NCBI RefSeq assembly: GCF_001642725.1
Contig: NZ_LSUQ01000009.1
Location: 25,042-89,041 of the forward strand
DNA length: 64,000 bases
Origin: Ferroacidibacillus organovorans
GTDB taxonomy: Bacteria; Bacillota; Bacilli; Alicyclobacillales; SLC66
Reading direction: 5' to 3'
The position numbers and the translations under genes are program-made. Shown here one piece after another: positions 35,501 through 43,590 of the stretch (position 1 is the stretch's first letter; every line of letters starts with the position of its first letter). Below the pieces are notes generated by a model that searched no databases, was not told the DNA's origin, and saw only the letters and a list, made by a program, of their open reading frames with translations.

Positions 35501-36307
35501 TTATGACGATCGCCTTATCACTCCATTCGATGAATCGACAAAGGTCTGTAGCAAATCGTGCATGACCCTGAGTTGATCAACGAGCATTGGACCACATTGA
35601 AGTACTTCACTACTGATCTCATAGATACGTTCCTCACGTAGTGCGCGCATGGTAGTAAAACCGGCGCGGGTTAAAAATTCATTGGATTGAAAAGGGTTGC
35701 CACACCATGACGCAAAAACGATCTCAGGGTCACGTTCAAGAATCTGTTCCGGTGAAATAATCCGCTCAACGGCACTACGCCCATGCACCGAGATCTCCCG
35801 AAAAATATCTTCTCCCCCTGCAATTTCAATTAAGTCGCTGATCCATCCCGTTCCCACGATCACGGGATCCATCCACTCTTCAAAATAGACACGTGGGTGA
35901 AACGGAAACTCAGCAGCCTTTTTTTTCACCACGTCAATCTCTGATTTTAATTGCGCGCAATAACGCTCCGCCTTTTCTGGTTGCCCAACAATGTTTCCCA
36001 AGAGTAATATTGACTGAAACATGTCTGTCAAACGGTGTGGATTGAAGTGCAGCAACGTTACACCACGCTGCGCCAATTCTGAAGCGAGATCTTTTTGAAC
36101 ACCTGATGTCAAAATTACCAGATCGGGTTTATCGCGTAAAATACGATCAATACTTCCGTTTTTAAACCCAGAAACTTTAGGGATTGAAAGCGCCTCGCTC
36201 GGTCGCGTGGTATACGCTGAAATGCCGACAACTCGGTCAAGCACGCCAAGCACATCAAGAATTTCGGGGACTTCAGCCGCGAGACACACAATACGCTCTG
36301 GTACCAT
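35501..36307 (-). CDS. BtuF/FhuD-like solute-binding protein without signal peptide
   Basis: About 268 residues fit a class III periplasmic binding protein. It has PERIVCLAAEVPEILDVLGVLDRVVGISAYTTRP, with KVSGFKNGSIDRILRDKPDLVIL typical of BtuF-like proteins, then the long backbone helix and a second lobe with RVYFEEWMDPVIVGTGWISDLIEIAGGEDIF. There is no signal peptide or lipobox, so it would stay in the cytoplasm; no permease or ATPase genes are adjacent. ATG 36307 has GAGGGG 9 bases upstream. Role unknown; corrinoid, siderophore or metal handling are candidates. Confidence 0.8.
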   Translation of the reverse strand: MVPERIVCLAAEVPEILDVLGVLDRVVGISAYTTRPSEALSIPKVSGFKNGSIDRILRDKPDLVILTSGVQKDLASELAQRGVTLLHFNPHRLTDMFQSILLLGNIVGQPEKAERYCAQLKSEIDVVKKKAAEFPFHPRVYFEEWMDPVIVGTGWISDLIEIAGGEDIFREISVHGRSAVERIISPEQILERDPEIVFASWCGNPFQSNEFLTRAGFTTMRALREERIYEISSEVLQCGPMLVDQLRVMHDLLQTFVDSSNGVIRRSS

Positions 36308-36320
36308 CTCGATCAACCCC

Positions 36321-37499
36321 TCACAGGCTCACATTCGGATCGACATCTTCTTCATAATCGACGTCTGCCAATCCAAATCCGAACAGTTTCAAAAACTCAC
36401 TGCGATATCCTTTTATATCAGAGAGCGCTTCGAGATTTGCCGTTTCTACCTTCTGCCATAACGAAGATACGATGTCCTGAACATCATCGCGCATTTCATA
36501 GTCATCCATGCGAATCCTGCCTTGCTCGTCCGCCACTACATCATGACCGCCGTACAATCGATTTGCAAAAAGGCGATACATCTGCTCGATGCACCCTTCG
36601 TGAAGACCCTTTTCTTTCATCACATTAAACAAAAGGGAAATATAGAGAGGAACCACTGGAATAGCAGAACTTGATTGCGTGACGACCGCCTTATTGACAG
36701 AGACATACGCTTTTCCACCAAATTCACGCATTTCTCGTGTAAGCGTGTGAGCCGTCGCCTCAAGGTCATCTTTCGCGCGGCCAATGGTACCATCACGGTA
36801 GACTGCTTTCGTGACTTCAGGACCGATGTATGAATACGCAAGCGTAACAATGCCATCAGCCAAAACTCCTGCATCGCGCAACGCATGCATCCACATCGAC
36901 CAATCTTCTCCGCCCATCACGTTCACGGTTTGCTGAATTTCCTCATCCGTTGCCGGTTCAAGTGTGACGGTCGTCACTTCGCCGCTGTGAAAATTGACTG
37001 TCTTATTCTGATACGTCTTTCCAATCGGCTTGAGAACAGAAGTGAAAGTCTCCCCTGTTTTCGGATGGGTTCTCCGCGGCGAGGCGAGACTATAGACAAC
37101 AAGATCCACCTGTCCCAAATCTTTTTTTATCGTATCTATTGTTTCTTGCTTGATTGCGTCAGAGAACGCATCCCCATTGATGCTCTTCGCGTAAAGCCCT
37201 GCTTCGCGCGCCTTCTTCTCAAACGCCGCCGTATTATACCAACCAGCCGTCGCCGTGCGTTGATCTGAAGAAGGCTTCTCGAAAAAGACACCGAGTGTAG
37301 CTGCATTCGCTGAGAACGCCGCGGCAATGCGCGATGCAAGCCCGTAACCCGTGGATGCGCCGATCACAAGCACGCGTTTAGGTCCCTCCACGGCAGGTTG
37401 CGATTTTACATACTCAATTTGTTCATATACATTGGCAGCACATCCTGCTGGATGCGCAGTGGTACAAATGAATCCGCGAATTTTCGGTTGAATCATCAT
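36321..37499 (-). CDS. fabV: Trans-2-enoyl-CoA/ACP reductase (NADH)
   Basis: The 392-residue protein is a FabV/Ter enzyme. It has MMIQPKIRGFICTTAHPAGC, the characteristic N-terminus. VLVIGASTGYGLASRIAAAF is the NAD-binding motif near residue 45 and GLYAKSINGDAFSDAIKQ follows. The catalytic Tyr lies in VTLAYSYIGPEVTKAVYRDGTIGRAKDDLEATA, with the Tyr-x8-Lys spacing of the family. It completes the last reduction in fatty acid elongation or crotonyl-CoA reduction. Its ATG overlaps the end of the MscS gene (ATGA). Confidence 0.95.
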   Translation of the reverse strand: MMIQPKIRGFICTTAHPAGCAANVYEQIEYVKSQPAVEGPKRVLVIGASTGYGLASRIAAAFSANAATLGVFFEKPSSDQRTATAGWYNTAAFEKKAREAGLYAKSINGDAFSDAIKQETIDTIKKDLGQVDLVVYSLASPRRTHPKTGETFTSVLKPIGKTYQNKTVNFHSGEVTTVTLEPATDEEIQQTVNVMGGEDWSMWMHALRDAGVLADGIVTLAYSYIGPEVTKAVYRDGTIGRAKDDLEATAHTLTREMREFGGKAYVSVNKAVVTQSSSAIPVVPLYISLLFNVMKEKGLHEGCIEQMYRLFANRLYGGHDVVADEQGRIRMDDYEMRDDVQDIVSSLWQKVETANLEALSDIKGYRSEFLKLFGFGLADVDYEEDVDPNVSL

Positions 37500-38425
37500 G
37501 CGTGATACCCCTCCATTGTTCGAGACGCTGCCACTTGTTTCGAGGCAATTTGTAGAATTTCATCGCGCACCTCGTCACCCAAACGCACGGTGTCAAGTGT
37601 GACGAGGAACGAATAACCCGTCGGGTACATATCAATCATGCGAACCACAACGTTTTTTTCTCCATGATTCTTAACGTGGGATTGCAGTGCTTCACGCGTT
37701 TGCGTCACCAACTGTTCCGCATTCACTTCGAGTGGCGTGTCAAAGCGCACGCGCACGCGACTGCGTTTCTTGGCAGATCGATTCTCAATAAAAGCTTGCA
37801 CGATAATCCCGTTTGGAATCAGTTGCAAAAAGCCGTCACTGTCCTCAAGCGCCGTGTACATCAAATTGATATCGTGAACTTGTCCATAGTATGCCGGACG
37901 CATCGCTTCATGTGGATAACTCGGCATCAACAGTGGATACTGCCACGTTACCAATCCGATCTGATCGCCAACCCGAAAAGGGTGAAACAAGATCAACCAG
38001 ACTCCGCCGATAATGTTTGCAAACACTTGTTGTCCAGCGAGTCCGACGATAACCGTGACAAATGCGCCGCCAAAGACGATGCTCGATAATCCAATGCCAA
38101 TGGAAGCTAAGAACGCTAAAATGATCGTGACAAACAAGAGAAGACGCACCAGGTATTTTAAAGAGGCCGCGTGATCCACACGCAAGTGTAGCGCCGCCAT
38201 CGAGAACAACCGACGTTCAAGAAGTCTTGACACAGCGATCCCAATCAACAAAACAAGCAGCGCGCGCGCTGCGGCTTGCCACGATGCCGGGAGCCCTTTT
38301 AGCAAACCGTGTGGCGCTTCCATTGCCAATCCAATCGCCAAACCTACGAAAACAAGCAGGACAATACCGATGAGTGTGCCACGCCACGATTTTTTGGCGG
38401 GAGGCCTTGAAGTATCCTTTGACAC
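37496..38425 (-). CDS. MscS-family mechanosensitive channel
   Basis: About 309 residues with three N-terminal spans. The third is the pore helix with IGIGLSSIVFGGAFVTVIVGLAGQQVFANIIGGVW, the Gly/Ala-packed TM3 of MscS proteins. FRVGDQIGLVTW starts the beta domain, and VNLMYTALEDSDGFLQLIPNGIIVQAFIENRS marks the vestibule. The chosen start GTG 38425 has GGGGG 8 bases upstream; the frame opens at GTG 38449. It releases solutes on hypo-osmotic shock. It is operonic with fabV. Confidence 0.9.
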   Translation of the reverse strand: MSKDTSRPPAKKSWRGTLIGIVLLVFVGLAIGLAMEAPHGLLKGLPASWQAAARALLVLLIGIAVSRLLERRLFSMAALHLRVDHAASLKYLVRLLLFVTIILAFLASIGIGLSSIVFGGAFVTVIVGLAGQQVFANIIGGVWLILFHPFRVGDQIGLVTWQYPLLMPSYPHEAMRPAYYGQVHDINLMYTALEDSDGFLQLIPNGIIVQAFIENRSAKKRSRVRVRFDTPLEVNAEQLVTQTREALQSHVKNHGEKNVVVRMIDMYPTGYSFLVTLDTVRLGDEVRDEILQIASKQVAASRTMEGYHA

Positions 38426-38586
38426 ATCCTGTGCCCCCTGTCCATACACATCTTGTGCAGACTGATTAAATCCTATCGTTTGCCAGGGATAGAGTCAAAT
38501 TTCCGCTTAACACAAAAAAAGGTTATATTCAATAAATATATTTTATCGGTTAAAACAGGAAGGGAAAAGGTCTTTATTGCATAGAC

Positions 38587-38790
38587 TTAGAAATGAATCC
38601 GTGGATGGTTACTGTGGGATGGGCACTCACAGTATGGATGGACCTTGGATTCACGCCGAAGGGGATCCGGATGCATTTCCGGATCCCCTTCCAGCTTCTG
38701 AATTGGGCATTCACAACATGGATGGACAGCGCGCTTCACATCAGGTAAAAATGGCCCGAATTTGGGAGCAAGGCACCCGCAACAGGACAC
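38587..38790 (-). CDS. Possible Cys-rich ORF with VHP-C/Y-CECP repeats
   Basis: A 67-codon leftward frame starts at GTG 38790 with no good ribosome binding site. The product has MSCCGCLAP and two copies of a motif, VHPCCECP and VHPYCECP, about 30 residues apart. It overlaps the 63-residue gene (38741-38932) in another frame, so it could be its C-terminal continuation after a one-base indel near 38785. It also lies antisense to the Trp-rich ORF at 38593. I report it only because the motif repeats. Confidence 0.2.
   Translation of the reverse strand: MSCCGCLAPKFGPFLPDVKRAVHPCCECPIQKLEGDPEMHPDPLRRESKVHPYCECPSHSNHPRIHF
38593..38748 (+). CDS. Possible 51-residue Trp-rich peptide
   Basis: ATG 38593 to TAA 38746-38748. 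The product has GWALTVWMD and NWAFTTWMD, a near-repeat in which the aromatic and hydrophobic pattern is kept. It has four-plus Trp residues and a central basic FTPKGIRMHFRIPF. It looks like an amphipathic membrane peptide. The ribosome binding site is poor (a GGAAGGGAAAAGG lies far upstream), and it is antisense to the Cys-rich frame. The AT-rich DNA at 38500-38560 could hold its promoter. Confidence 0.25.
   Translation: MNPWMVTVGWALTVWMDLGFTPKGIRMHFRIPFQLLNWAFTTWMDSALHIR
38659..38690. repeat. 13-base inverted repeat
   Basis: AAGGGGATCCGGA and TCCGGATCCCCTT form a perfect 13-base stem around TGCATT. There is no T run on either side, so a classic terminator is unlikely. It lies between the two copies of a DNA direct repeat (GGGCAyTCACA..ATGGATGGAC near 38621 and 38705). 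Confidence 0.8.
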
Positions 38791-38932
38791 CGTTTACCAA
38801 AAACAGCGCGACACCGTTTTGGAAACCTTGGAAGCGAGCCAGAAAAATCGCAGCATCGATCCAAACAAAAACCGTCGTTCCGACGCCCACTCCGGTAAGA
38901 ACTGGGCAAGACATTCCGTATCCGATCGGCAT
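38741..38932 (-). CDS. Small hydrophobic protein of unknown function (63 aa)
   Basis: The ribosome binding site is nearly ideal (AAAGGAGGTGAGATGAT before ATG 38932). The product has Gly-rich PIGYGMSCPVLTGVGVGTT and two hydrophobic stretches (TTVFVWIDAAIFLARF and NGVALFLVNGVLL). It may be a membrane or spore-coat-like peptide. It is the last gene in a leftward set of three short ORFs (39415, 39201, 38932). An alternative reading is that a frameshift near 38785 truncates a longer Cys-rich protein. Confidence 0.6.
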   Translation of the reverse strand: MPIGYGMSCPVLTGVGVGTTVFVWIDAAIFLARFQGFQNGVALFLVNGVLLRVPCSQIRAIFT

Positions 38933-38985
38933 ATCATCTCACCTCCTTTCAAAACATCGAAAGGCTCAACCTTTTGCTGACACGC

Positions 38986-39201
38986 CTACAGATCGTTCGT
39001 AAACCCCAAGCGATTCGACATTCCTGTGGTTCCTGGCAAATTGAAATTAGGGCCTCCTTCTGGGTTTGATAAATCGGTTTGATTTGGCAGATCTGTCTTG
39101 TTTGTCAACCCGAGATGATTGAGCAAACCGTGAACATCCGACATTTTGAGAGTGTTCGGCAAATCCACCGAATGAGTCGAATGAAGCGGGTGTTGATCCA
39201 C
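38986..39201 (-). CDS. Small Asn/Leu/Thr-rich repeat peptide (71 aa)
   Basis: GTG 39201 has AAAGGAGG 8 bases upstream, the same TTTGAAAGGAGGTGA context as the 63-residue gene. The product is low complexity: LGLTNKTDLPNQTDLSNPEGG, then GMSNRLGFTNDL, a loose LxN-xTDLxN repeat. There is no membrane span and no known family. The frame could be read from GTG 39210, but that leaves no spacing for the Shine-Dalgarno. Confidence 0.5.
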   Translation of the reverse strand: MDQHPLHSTHSVDLPNTLKMSDVHGLLNHLGLTNKTDLPNQTDLSNPEGGPNFNLPGTTGMSNRLGFTNDL

Positions 39202-39241
39202 ATGCATCACCTCCTTTCAAAGCGAAACAAGCAGATACGCG

Positions 39242-39415
39242 TCAAAATTTGAATCCGTTTCGTTTTAGAAATCCGGCAACCCGCGCTTCATCGTTCGTGT
39301 GAAGAACTGCGCTCAGTTTGCGAGAAAACGTTTGATCAGATTGCATGCGCTGCAAAAACTTTTGCATTTCCTCGGCATTGAGGCGTACGTTAACGTGCGT
39401 TGATACAGCCTTCAT
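39242..39415 (-). CDS. Nif11-like small protein (57 aa)
   Basis: ATG 39415 follows CGGAGGTGAATC, and the stop is TGA 39242-39244. The product contains LNAEEMQKFLQRMQSDQTF followed by SRKLSAV and, at the C-terminus, ARVAGFLKRNGFKF. This resembles the Nif11 domain (FL..v..D..l..kL....A...GF.f), which is found alone and as the leader of nitrile-hydratase-like RiPP precursors. It lacks a core peptide after the domain and no maturation enzyme is nearby. It is the first gene of the leftward small-ORF set. The Nif11 call is by eye. Confidence 0.6.
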   Translation of the reverse strand: MKAVSTHVNVRLNAEEMQKFLQRMQSDQTFSRKLSAVLHTNDEARVAGFLKRNGFKF

Positions 39416-39528
39416 GATTCACCTCCGAAATTGACTTACCATAATGTATGAATACAGTCGTTTGAACGGACGGGCTAATCGACGTGAAAATCTGCACATT
39501 TTTGAGAGTCTATCAAGACACACAAAAA

Positions 39529-39564
39529 GGACCGAGTGTCCACGCATCACGCGGATACTCGGTC
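39529..39564. terminator. Terminator after the quinol oxidase operon
   Basis: GACCGAGTGTCC pairs with GGATACTCGGTC (one mismatch) around a short loop. On the minus strand the stem is followed by TTTTTGTGTG, and on the plus strand by TATTTATTT. It lies 50 bases after the stop of the last oxidase gene. Confidence 0.82.
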
Positions 39565-39613
39565 TATTTATTTCTCACGCATTCAATTCCAAAAAGCGTG
39601 ATTCTCTCCTATG

Positions 39614-39922
39614 TCAATACGCCTGATTACCGCCAAAGGTCATGATCCAAATGGATCCCGCTACAATCGTGAAAGTAAAAAGCAATCCTAACGCGAGGGC
39701 AATGACATGGTAGCGAGGACCTGGACTATCCGTGATGTGCATAAATAGAAACAATTGAACGAGAATTTGCAGAGCAGCGAACAGGAGTGTGACGGAGATG
39801 AGCGCAGTGAAACCCATCACATGCGCCTGCACCATCCAAAGTGCGAGCAGTGTGAGGGCGATGGACAATACAAATCCTGTCACGTGCTTCCACGGAAACG
39901 CCCGATTTGCATTTGTATTCAT
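39614..39922 (-). CDS. qoxD: Quinol oxidase subunit IV
   Basis: About 102 residues with three membrane spans. It has HVTGFVLSIALTLLALWMVQAHVMGFTALISVTLLFAALQILVQLFLFMHI and a last span, the layout of CyoD/QoxD/CtaF subunits that help assemble heme-copper oxidases. The ATG at 39922 overlaps the stop of subunit III by one base (TGATG). The frame extends to 39970, but those codons lie in subunit III. Confidence 0.9.
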   Translation of the reverse strand: MNTNANRAFPWKHVTGFVLSIALTLLALWMVQAHVMGFTALISVTLLFAALQILVQLFLFMHITDSPGPRYHVIALALGLLFTFTIVAGSIWIMTFGGNQAY

Positions 39923-40548
39923 CAATGCGCCACCCCCGTCAGATAGACAACCGTGAAGATAAATACCCACACGACATCGAGAAAGTGCCAGTAGAGTCCG
40001 ACCACAAACACCTTGCGCGCCGTCGTGCTGTTAAGTCCTGTGCGCCACAATTGGTATAAAATCGAAAGCATCCAGAGAATTCCCATAGACACGTGTATTC
40101 CGTGTGTGCCGACGAGTGTAAAAAACGCGGATAAGAATGCACTGCGCTGCATCGTCGCACCGTGTGTTGCGTACGTAATGAACTCGCTGAGTTCTAGACC
40201 GATAAATGTCGCCCCGAGCAATACGGTTACCACGAGCCAGAAGGAAAGCCAGCCATGCTTTTTCCGATGCATCTGAAAGGTGGCCAGTCCACACGTAAAG
40301 CTGCTCGTAAGCAGAATCAGCGTCTCCGCAGTGAAGATGGGTACCTCAAACAATTGCGACTCACTCGGACCTCCTGCTGTATTTGCGCGCAAGACAACAT
40401 AGGTTGCAAACAGTGTGCCAAAGAGGACGAGATCTGTCGCGATAAAGAGCCAAAAACCGTAGATTCTTAGCACATCATTTTCATGACGGTATTCAAGCGG
40501 CGTCGTTTCATCATCCTCTGACAAAACGGCATCATGTCCAATCGCCAA
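39922..40548 (-). CDS. qoxC: Quinol oxidase subunit III
   Basis: The 208-residue protein with five spans has YGFWLFIATDLVLFGTLFATYVVL at its N-terminus, FTLVGTHGIHVSMGILWMLSILYQLW and a C-terminal VVGLYWHFLDVVWVFIFTVVYLTG. These are typical of subunit III of heme-copper quinol oxidases. It starts at the stop of qoxB with 2 bases between. Confidence 0.92.
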   Translation of the reverse strand: MAIGHDAVLSEDDETTPLEYRHENDVLRIYGFWLFIATDLVLFGTLFATYVVLRANTAGGPSESQLFEVPIFTAETLILLTSSFTCGLATFQMHRKKHGWLSFWLVVTVLLGATFIGLELSEFITYATHGATMQRSAFLSAFFTLVGTHGIHVSMGILWMLSILYQLWRTGLNSTTARKVFVVGLYWHFLDVVWVFIFTVVYLTGVAH

Positions 40549-40550
40549 CC

Positions 40551-42518
40551 CTATGCCCTCCCCAAATTCGATTCAATGTGCTGAATCTCTTCAACGGGAA
40601 TGTAATAGTCGGTGTCTCGCTCTACTGAACGCATCAAAAGACTCGTCAAAATACCGACCAATCCGACAAGCGCGAGCGGATACCACTCGAACACTAACCC
40701 GAACCCACCAATAAAGAAGCACAGGGACATGATGAACGGCCGCCCAGAATTTCTGGGCATGTGGATTGGCTGAAACGGTCTCGTCTCCTTTTGAATTTCC
40801 CCTTTTTTCCGCGCCTCTTTCTGGCCCCACCACGCGTCACGCTCCGTCACAACGGGAACATGTGCGAAATTGTAGTGTGGTGCAGGCGATGGCAGAGACC
40901 ATTCGAGCGTCCGACCGTCCCACGGATCGCCTGTCGTATCGCGCACCCCCCAGACTGCGCTGTAGAGAATCTCGACAACGATAAGAACGAAGGCAATCCC
41001 CATCAAATAGGCGCCTACCGTTGAGATGAGATTGAGTGTTGACCATCCCATGTCTGCTGGATAAATATAGACTCTTCGCGTCATTCCCATAAATCCGAGT
41101 TGGTATTGCGGCATGAAGCACACGTAAAACCCGATGTTGAAAAGCCAAAAGGCCCATCTGCCAATACGTTCATCAAGGATAAAGCCGAACATCTTCGGCC
41201 ACCAATAGTACATCCCCGCAAGCATGCCATACACCACACCGCCAATGAGCACCTGATGGAAGTGGGCAATTAAAAAGTAACTGTTGTGGTACTGATAGTC
41301 GCCAGGCGCCGCAGCCAGCATGATCCCTGTCGCGCCGCCAATCGCGAAATTCGGGATGAATCCAATCGCCCAGAGCATGGGAAGCGACGTACGAATTCTT
41401 CCCTTGAACATCGTGAACAGCCAGTTGAACACCTTGACTCCCGTTGGAATTCCGACGCACATGGACGCGATGGCAAAGAAGGAGTTTACACCGGGGCCGG
41501 CACCCATGGTGAAGAAGTGATGCGCCCAGACAAAGTAGCTGATGACGGCGATTGTCATCAGTGACGCGACCATCGAGGTGTAGCCAAAGACTCGTTTGCG
41601 TGAAAACGTGGCAAACACTTCCGAGAAAATCCCAAACGCCGGAAGAACCACGATGTAGACTTCTGGATGGCCCCATACCCAAAACAGATTGACATACATC
41701 ATGGGATTGCCACCCTGAAGCATTGTAAAAAAATGCGCCCCTGCCAATCGGTCAAGCAAAAGAAGCGCGAGGGCAATCGTCAGCGCGGGAAACGCAAAAA
41801 TAATCAAGACAGATGCAGACAACACAGACCATGGAAAAAGCGGCATCCGCATCAGTGTCATTCCTGGCGCGCGCATTTTAAGTATGGTCACCAAGAAATT
41901 GATGCCCGTCGCAATGCTTCCAATTCCAGATATTTGGAGCGCGAGGAGATAGAAATTTTCACCTGGCCCTGGGTCAAACGGCGTCTCTGTCAGCGGCGGA
42001 TAGCTGACCCATCCCGCATCCGGCGAACCGCCGATGACAAACGATAGATTGAAGAGCATCGCGCCAAAGAAAAACAGCCAGAAACTGATCGCATTCAAAT
42101 ATGGAAACGCAACATCACGCGCGCCGATCTGCAATGGAACTGCGATGTTCATCATGGCGAAGATCAGTGGCATGGCCATAAACAGAATCATGATCGTCCC
42201 GTGTGTCGTGAAGATCTGATCGTAGTGTTCCGCACCGAGAAAGTGGTTGTTTGGAAACGCGAGCTGCGTGCGCATCAACTCCGAATCCACTCCACCGCGA
42301 AACATCATCGCAAGCGCCGCGAGGAGATACATGATGCCGATTTTTTTGTGATCGACCGTTGTGATCCATTCCTCCCACAGCCAGCGCCACCTTCGAAAAT
42401 AGGTGAGAACAAATACAACACCGACAAGCGTCAATGCAATCAGGACATCAGAAGCGTAGATCATTGGGTCACCCGATACAAAAAAGGGTGTGGGATGATG
42501 TCGATCATAGCCTGGCAT
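40551..42518 (-). CDS. qoxB: Quinol oxidase subunit I (heme-copper catalytic subunit)
   Basis: The 655-residue subunit holds all metal ligands. FTTHGTIMILFMAMP supplies a heme a His, VWGHPEVYIVVLP the CuB His with the cross-linked Tyr and the proton-channel Glu, WAHHFFTMG two more CuB His, and LIAHFHQVLIGG the heme a3 and low-spin His. About 14 spans with an N-terminal extension are typical of QoxB/CyoB. It reduces O2 to water and pumps protons. qoxA ends 103 bases upstream, with the direct repeat at 42544-42580 between them. Confidence 0.95.
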   Translation of the reverse strand: MPGYDRHHPTPFFVSGDPMIYASDVLIALTLVGVVFVLTYFRRWRWLWEEWITTVDHKKIGIMYLLAALAMMFRGGVDSELMRTQLAFPNNHFLGAEHYDQIFTTHGTIMILFMAMPLIFAMMNIAVPLQIGARDVAFPYLNAISFWLFFFGAMLFNLSFVIGGSPDAGWVSYPPLTETPFDPGPGENFYLLALQISGIGSIATGINFLVTILKMRAPGMTLMRMPLFPWSVLSASVLIIFAFPALTIALALLLLDRLAGAHFFTMLQGGNPMMYVNLFWVWGHPEVYIVVLPAFGIFSEVFATFSRKRVFGYTSMVASLMTIAVISYFVWAHHFFTMGAGPGVNSFFAIASMCVGIPTGVKVFNWLFTMFKGRIRTSLPMLWAIGFIPNFAIGGATGIMLAAAPGDYQYHNSYFLIAHFHQVLIGGVVYGMLAGMYYWWPKMFGFILDERIGRWAFWLFNIGFYVCFMPQYQLGFMGMTRRVYIYPADMGWSTLNLISTVGAYLMGIAFVLIVVEILYSAVWGVRDTTGDPWDGRTLEWSLPSPAPHYNFAHVPVVTERDAWWGQKEARKKGEIQKETRPFQPIHMPRNSGRPFIMSLCFFIGGFGLVFEWYPLALVGLVGILTSLLMRSVERDTDYYIPVEEIQHIESNLGRA

Positions 42519-42543
42519 CTCTCGAATTCCTCTCTATCTCAAG

Positions 42544-42580
42544 TCAGGCGGGCAACTTCCTCAATTCAGGTGGGCAACTT
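42544..42580. repeat. 15-base direct repeat between qoxA and qoxB
   Basis: TCAGGCGGGCAACTT (42544-42558) and TCAGGTGGGCAACTT (42566-42580) differ by one base and begin 22 bases apart, about two helical turns. They lie in the 102-base gap between qoxA and qoxB, outside any coding frame. A dimeric regulator site or an mRNA element are possible. Confidence 0.75.
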
Positions 42581-42620
42581 TGATCGTGCGCGGCACGGTT
42601 GAACACTCGTCACAAGCACT

Positions 42621-43511
42621 TCAATCTGCCGTACCCAGAATGGTCATGTCGTGCTTCATGTACATGCCTCCCTCCTGCATGATCATGTCCCGAAAGATGG
42701 TGGGCGGATAGGATGAAAAGGACATTTGCCCAACGACACTCGGTCGCACCAATCCGTGATACCCATCCATCGTAAGGGGTGGCGCAGTCCTTTTCAGATG
42801 TTTTACCCAAGCGTCAAATTGCGTTTGCTTCACCGCGTGGACATTGAACTGCATATGGGCAAACCCTTTACCTGAAAAATTTGCGCCGTGACCATAGTAA
42901 ATGCCCGGCTGATCAGCCTGAAGCCAGAGGCGCATCGCCATACCTGGCATCGTATACTCCTGCCCGCCCAATTCTGGAACCCAAAAGGAGTTCATGGGTG
43001 CGTTTGACGTGAGCACAAACTGGACGGGGCGACTGGCAGGAATTTCACAATAGTTGACTGTGGCAACTTGCTGACCTGGATACTGAAACATCCACTTCCA
43101 GTCAAGTGAGGTTACCAGTATGGTGAGCGGATTTGTAACCTTCTCAGGAGGACGCGTTAACGCAAATGTATCCTTCACTGTAAAAAAGCCGAGTACAGCC
43201 ACAATGATGATGGGGATTCCCCACCAGATGCTTTCAAGAACGCGACTCTCAGACCACTCCGGCTCATACGGAGCAGGATTATTTGGCGTATCGCGAAAGG
43301 TGCGCACGATATACCAGAGCAGCAAAATGACGGGCACAACGACAATGGTGACGAGGATGATCGACATGATGATCAAATGTTCTTCAATCCGACTCACAGG
43401 ACCTGCTGGATGAAATACAAGGACATTCGAACTACATCCTGTCGTCGACAGACCACAGAATAAAAGTGCCATCCACTGCACAGAACGACGGATGAAACCA
43501 TACATCGTCAT
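42621..43511 (-). CDS. qoxA: Quinol oxidase subunit II
   Basis: The 296-residue protein has a lipoprotein-type signal (MALLFCGLSTTGCSSN, Cys at about residue 26), two spans and a cupredoxin domain. The CuA ligands C-x3-C-x3-H are absent: the loop reads GIYYGHGANFSGKGFAHMQFN, with no cysteines. So it takes electrons from quinol and not from cytochrome c. SLDWKWMFQYPGQQVATVNYCEIPA is a QoxA/CyoA signature. It is the first large gene of the operon. Confidence 0.93.
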   Translation of the reverse strand: MTMYGFIRRSVQWMALLFCGLSTTGCSSNVLVFHPAGPVSRIEEHLIIMSIILVTIVVVPVILLLWYIVRTFRDTPNNPAPYEPEWSESRVLESIWWGIPIIIVAVLGFFTVKDTFALTRPPEKVTNPLTILVTSLDWKWMFQYPGQQVATVNYCEIPASRPVQFVLTSNAPMNSFWVPELGGQEYTMPGMAMRLWLQADQPGIYYGHGANFSGKGFAHMQFNVHAVKQTQFDAWVKHLKRTAPPLTMDGYHGLVRPSVVGQMSFSSYPPTIFRDMIMQEGGMYMKHDMTILGTAD

Positions 43512-43590
43512 GACCTTCTCCTTTGAGAGAGAGATTCGGGGTACGCCAAGGTTTGGTTGGCAAAATGATGCGACACACGCGGCAGTTCCA

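Noticed and set aside
38659..38690. Inverted repeat considered as a terminator
   Set aside because: The stem is strong but neither strand has a following T run, so I list it only as a repeat.
38577..39002. 141-codon rightward frame over the small-ORF cluster
   Set aside because: Antisense to two genes with excellent ribosome binding sites; composition is irregular and there is no start signal.
42621..43511. Cytochrome c oxidase (CuA-type) subunit II
   Set aside because: The CuA cysteines and histidine are absent, which indicates a quinol oxidase.
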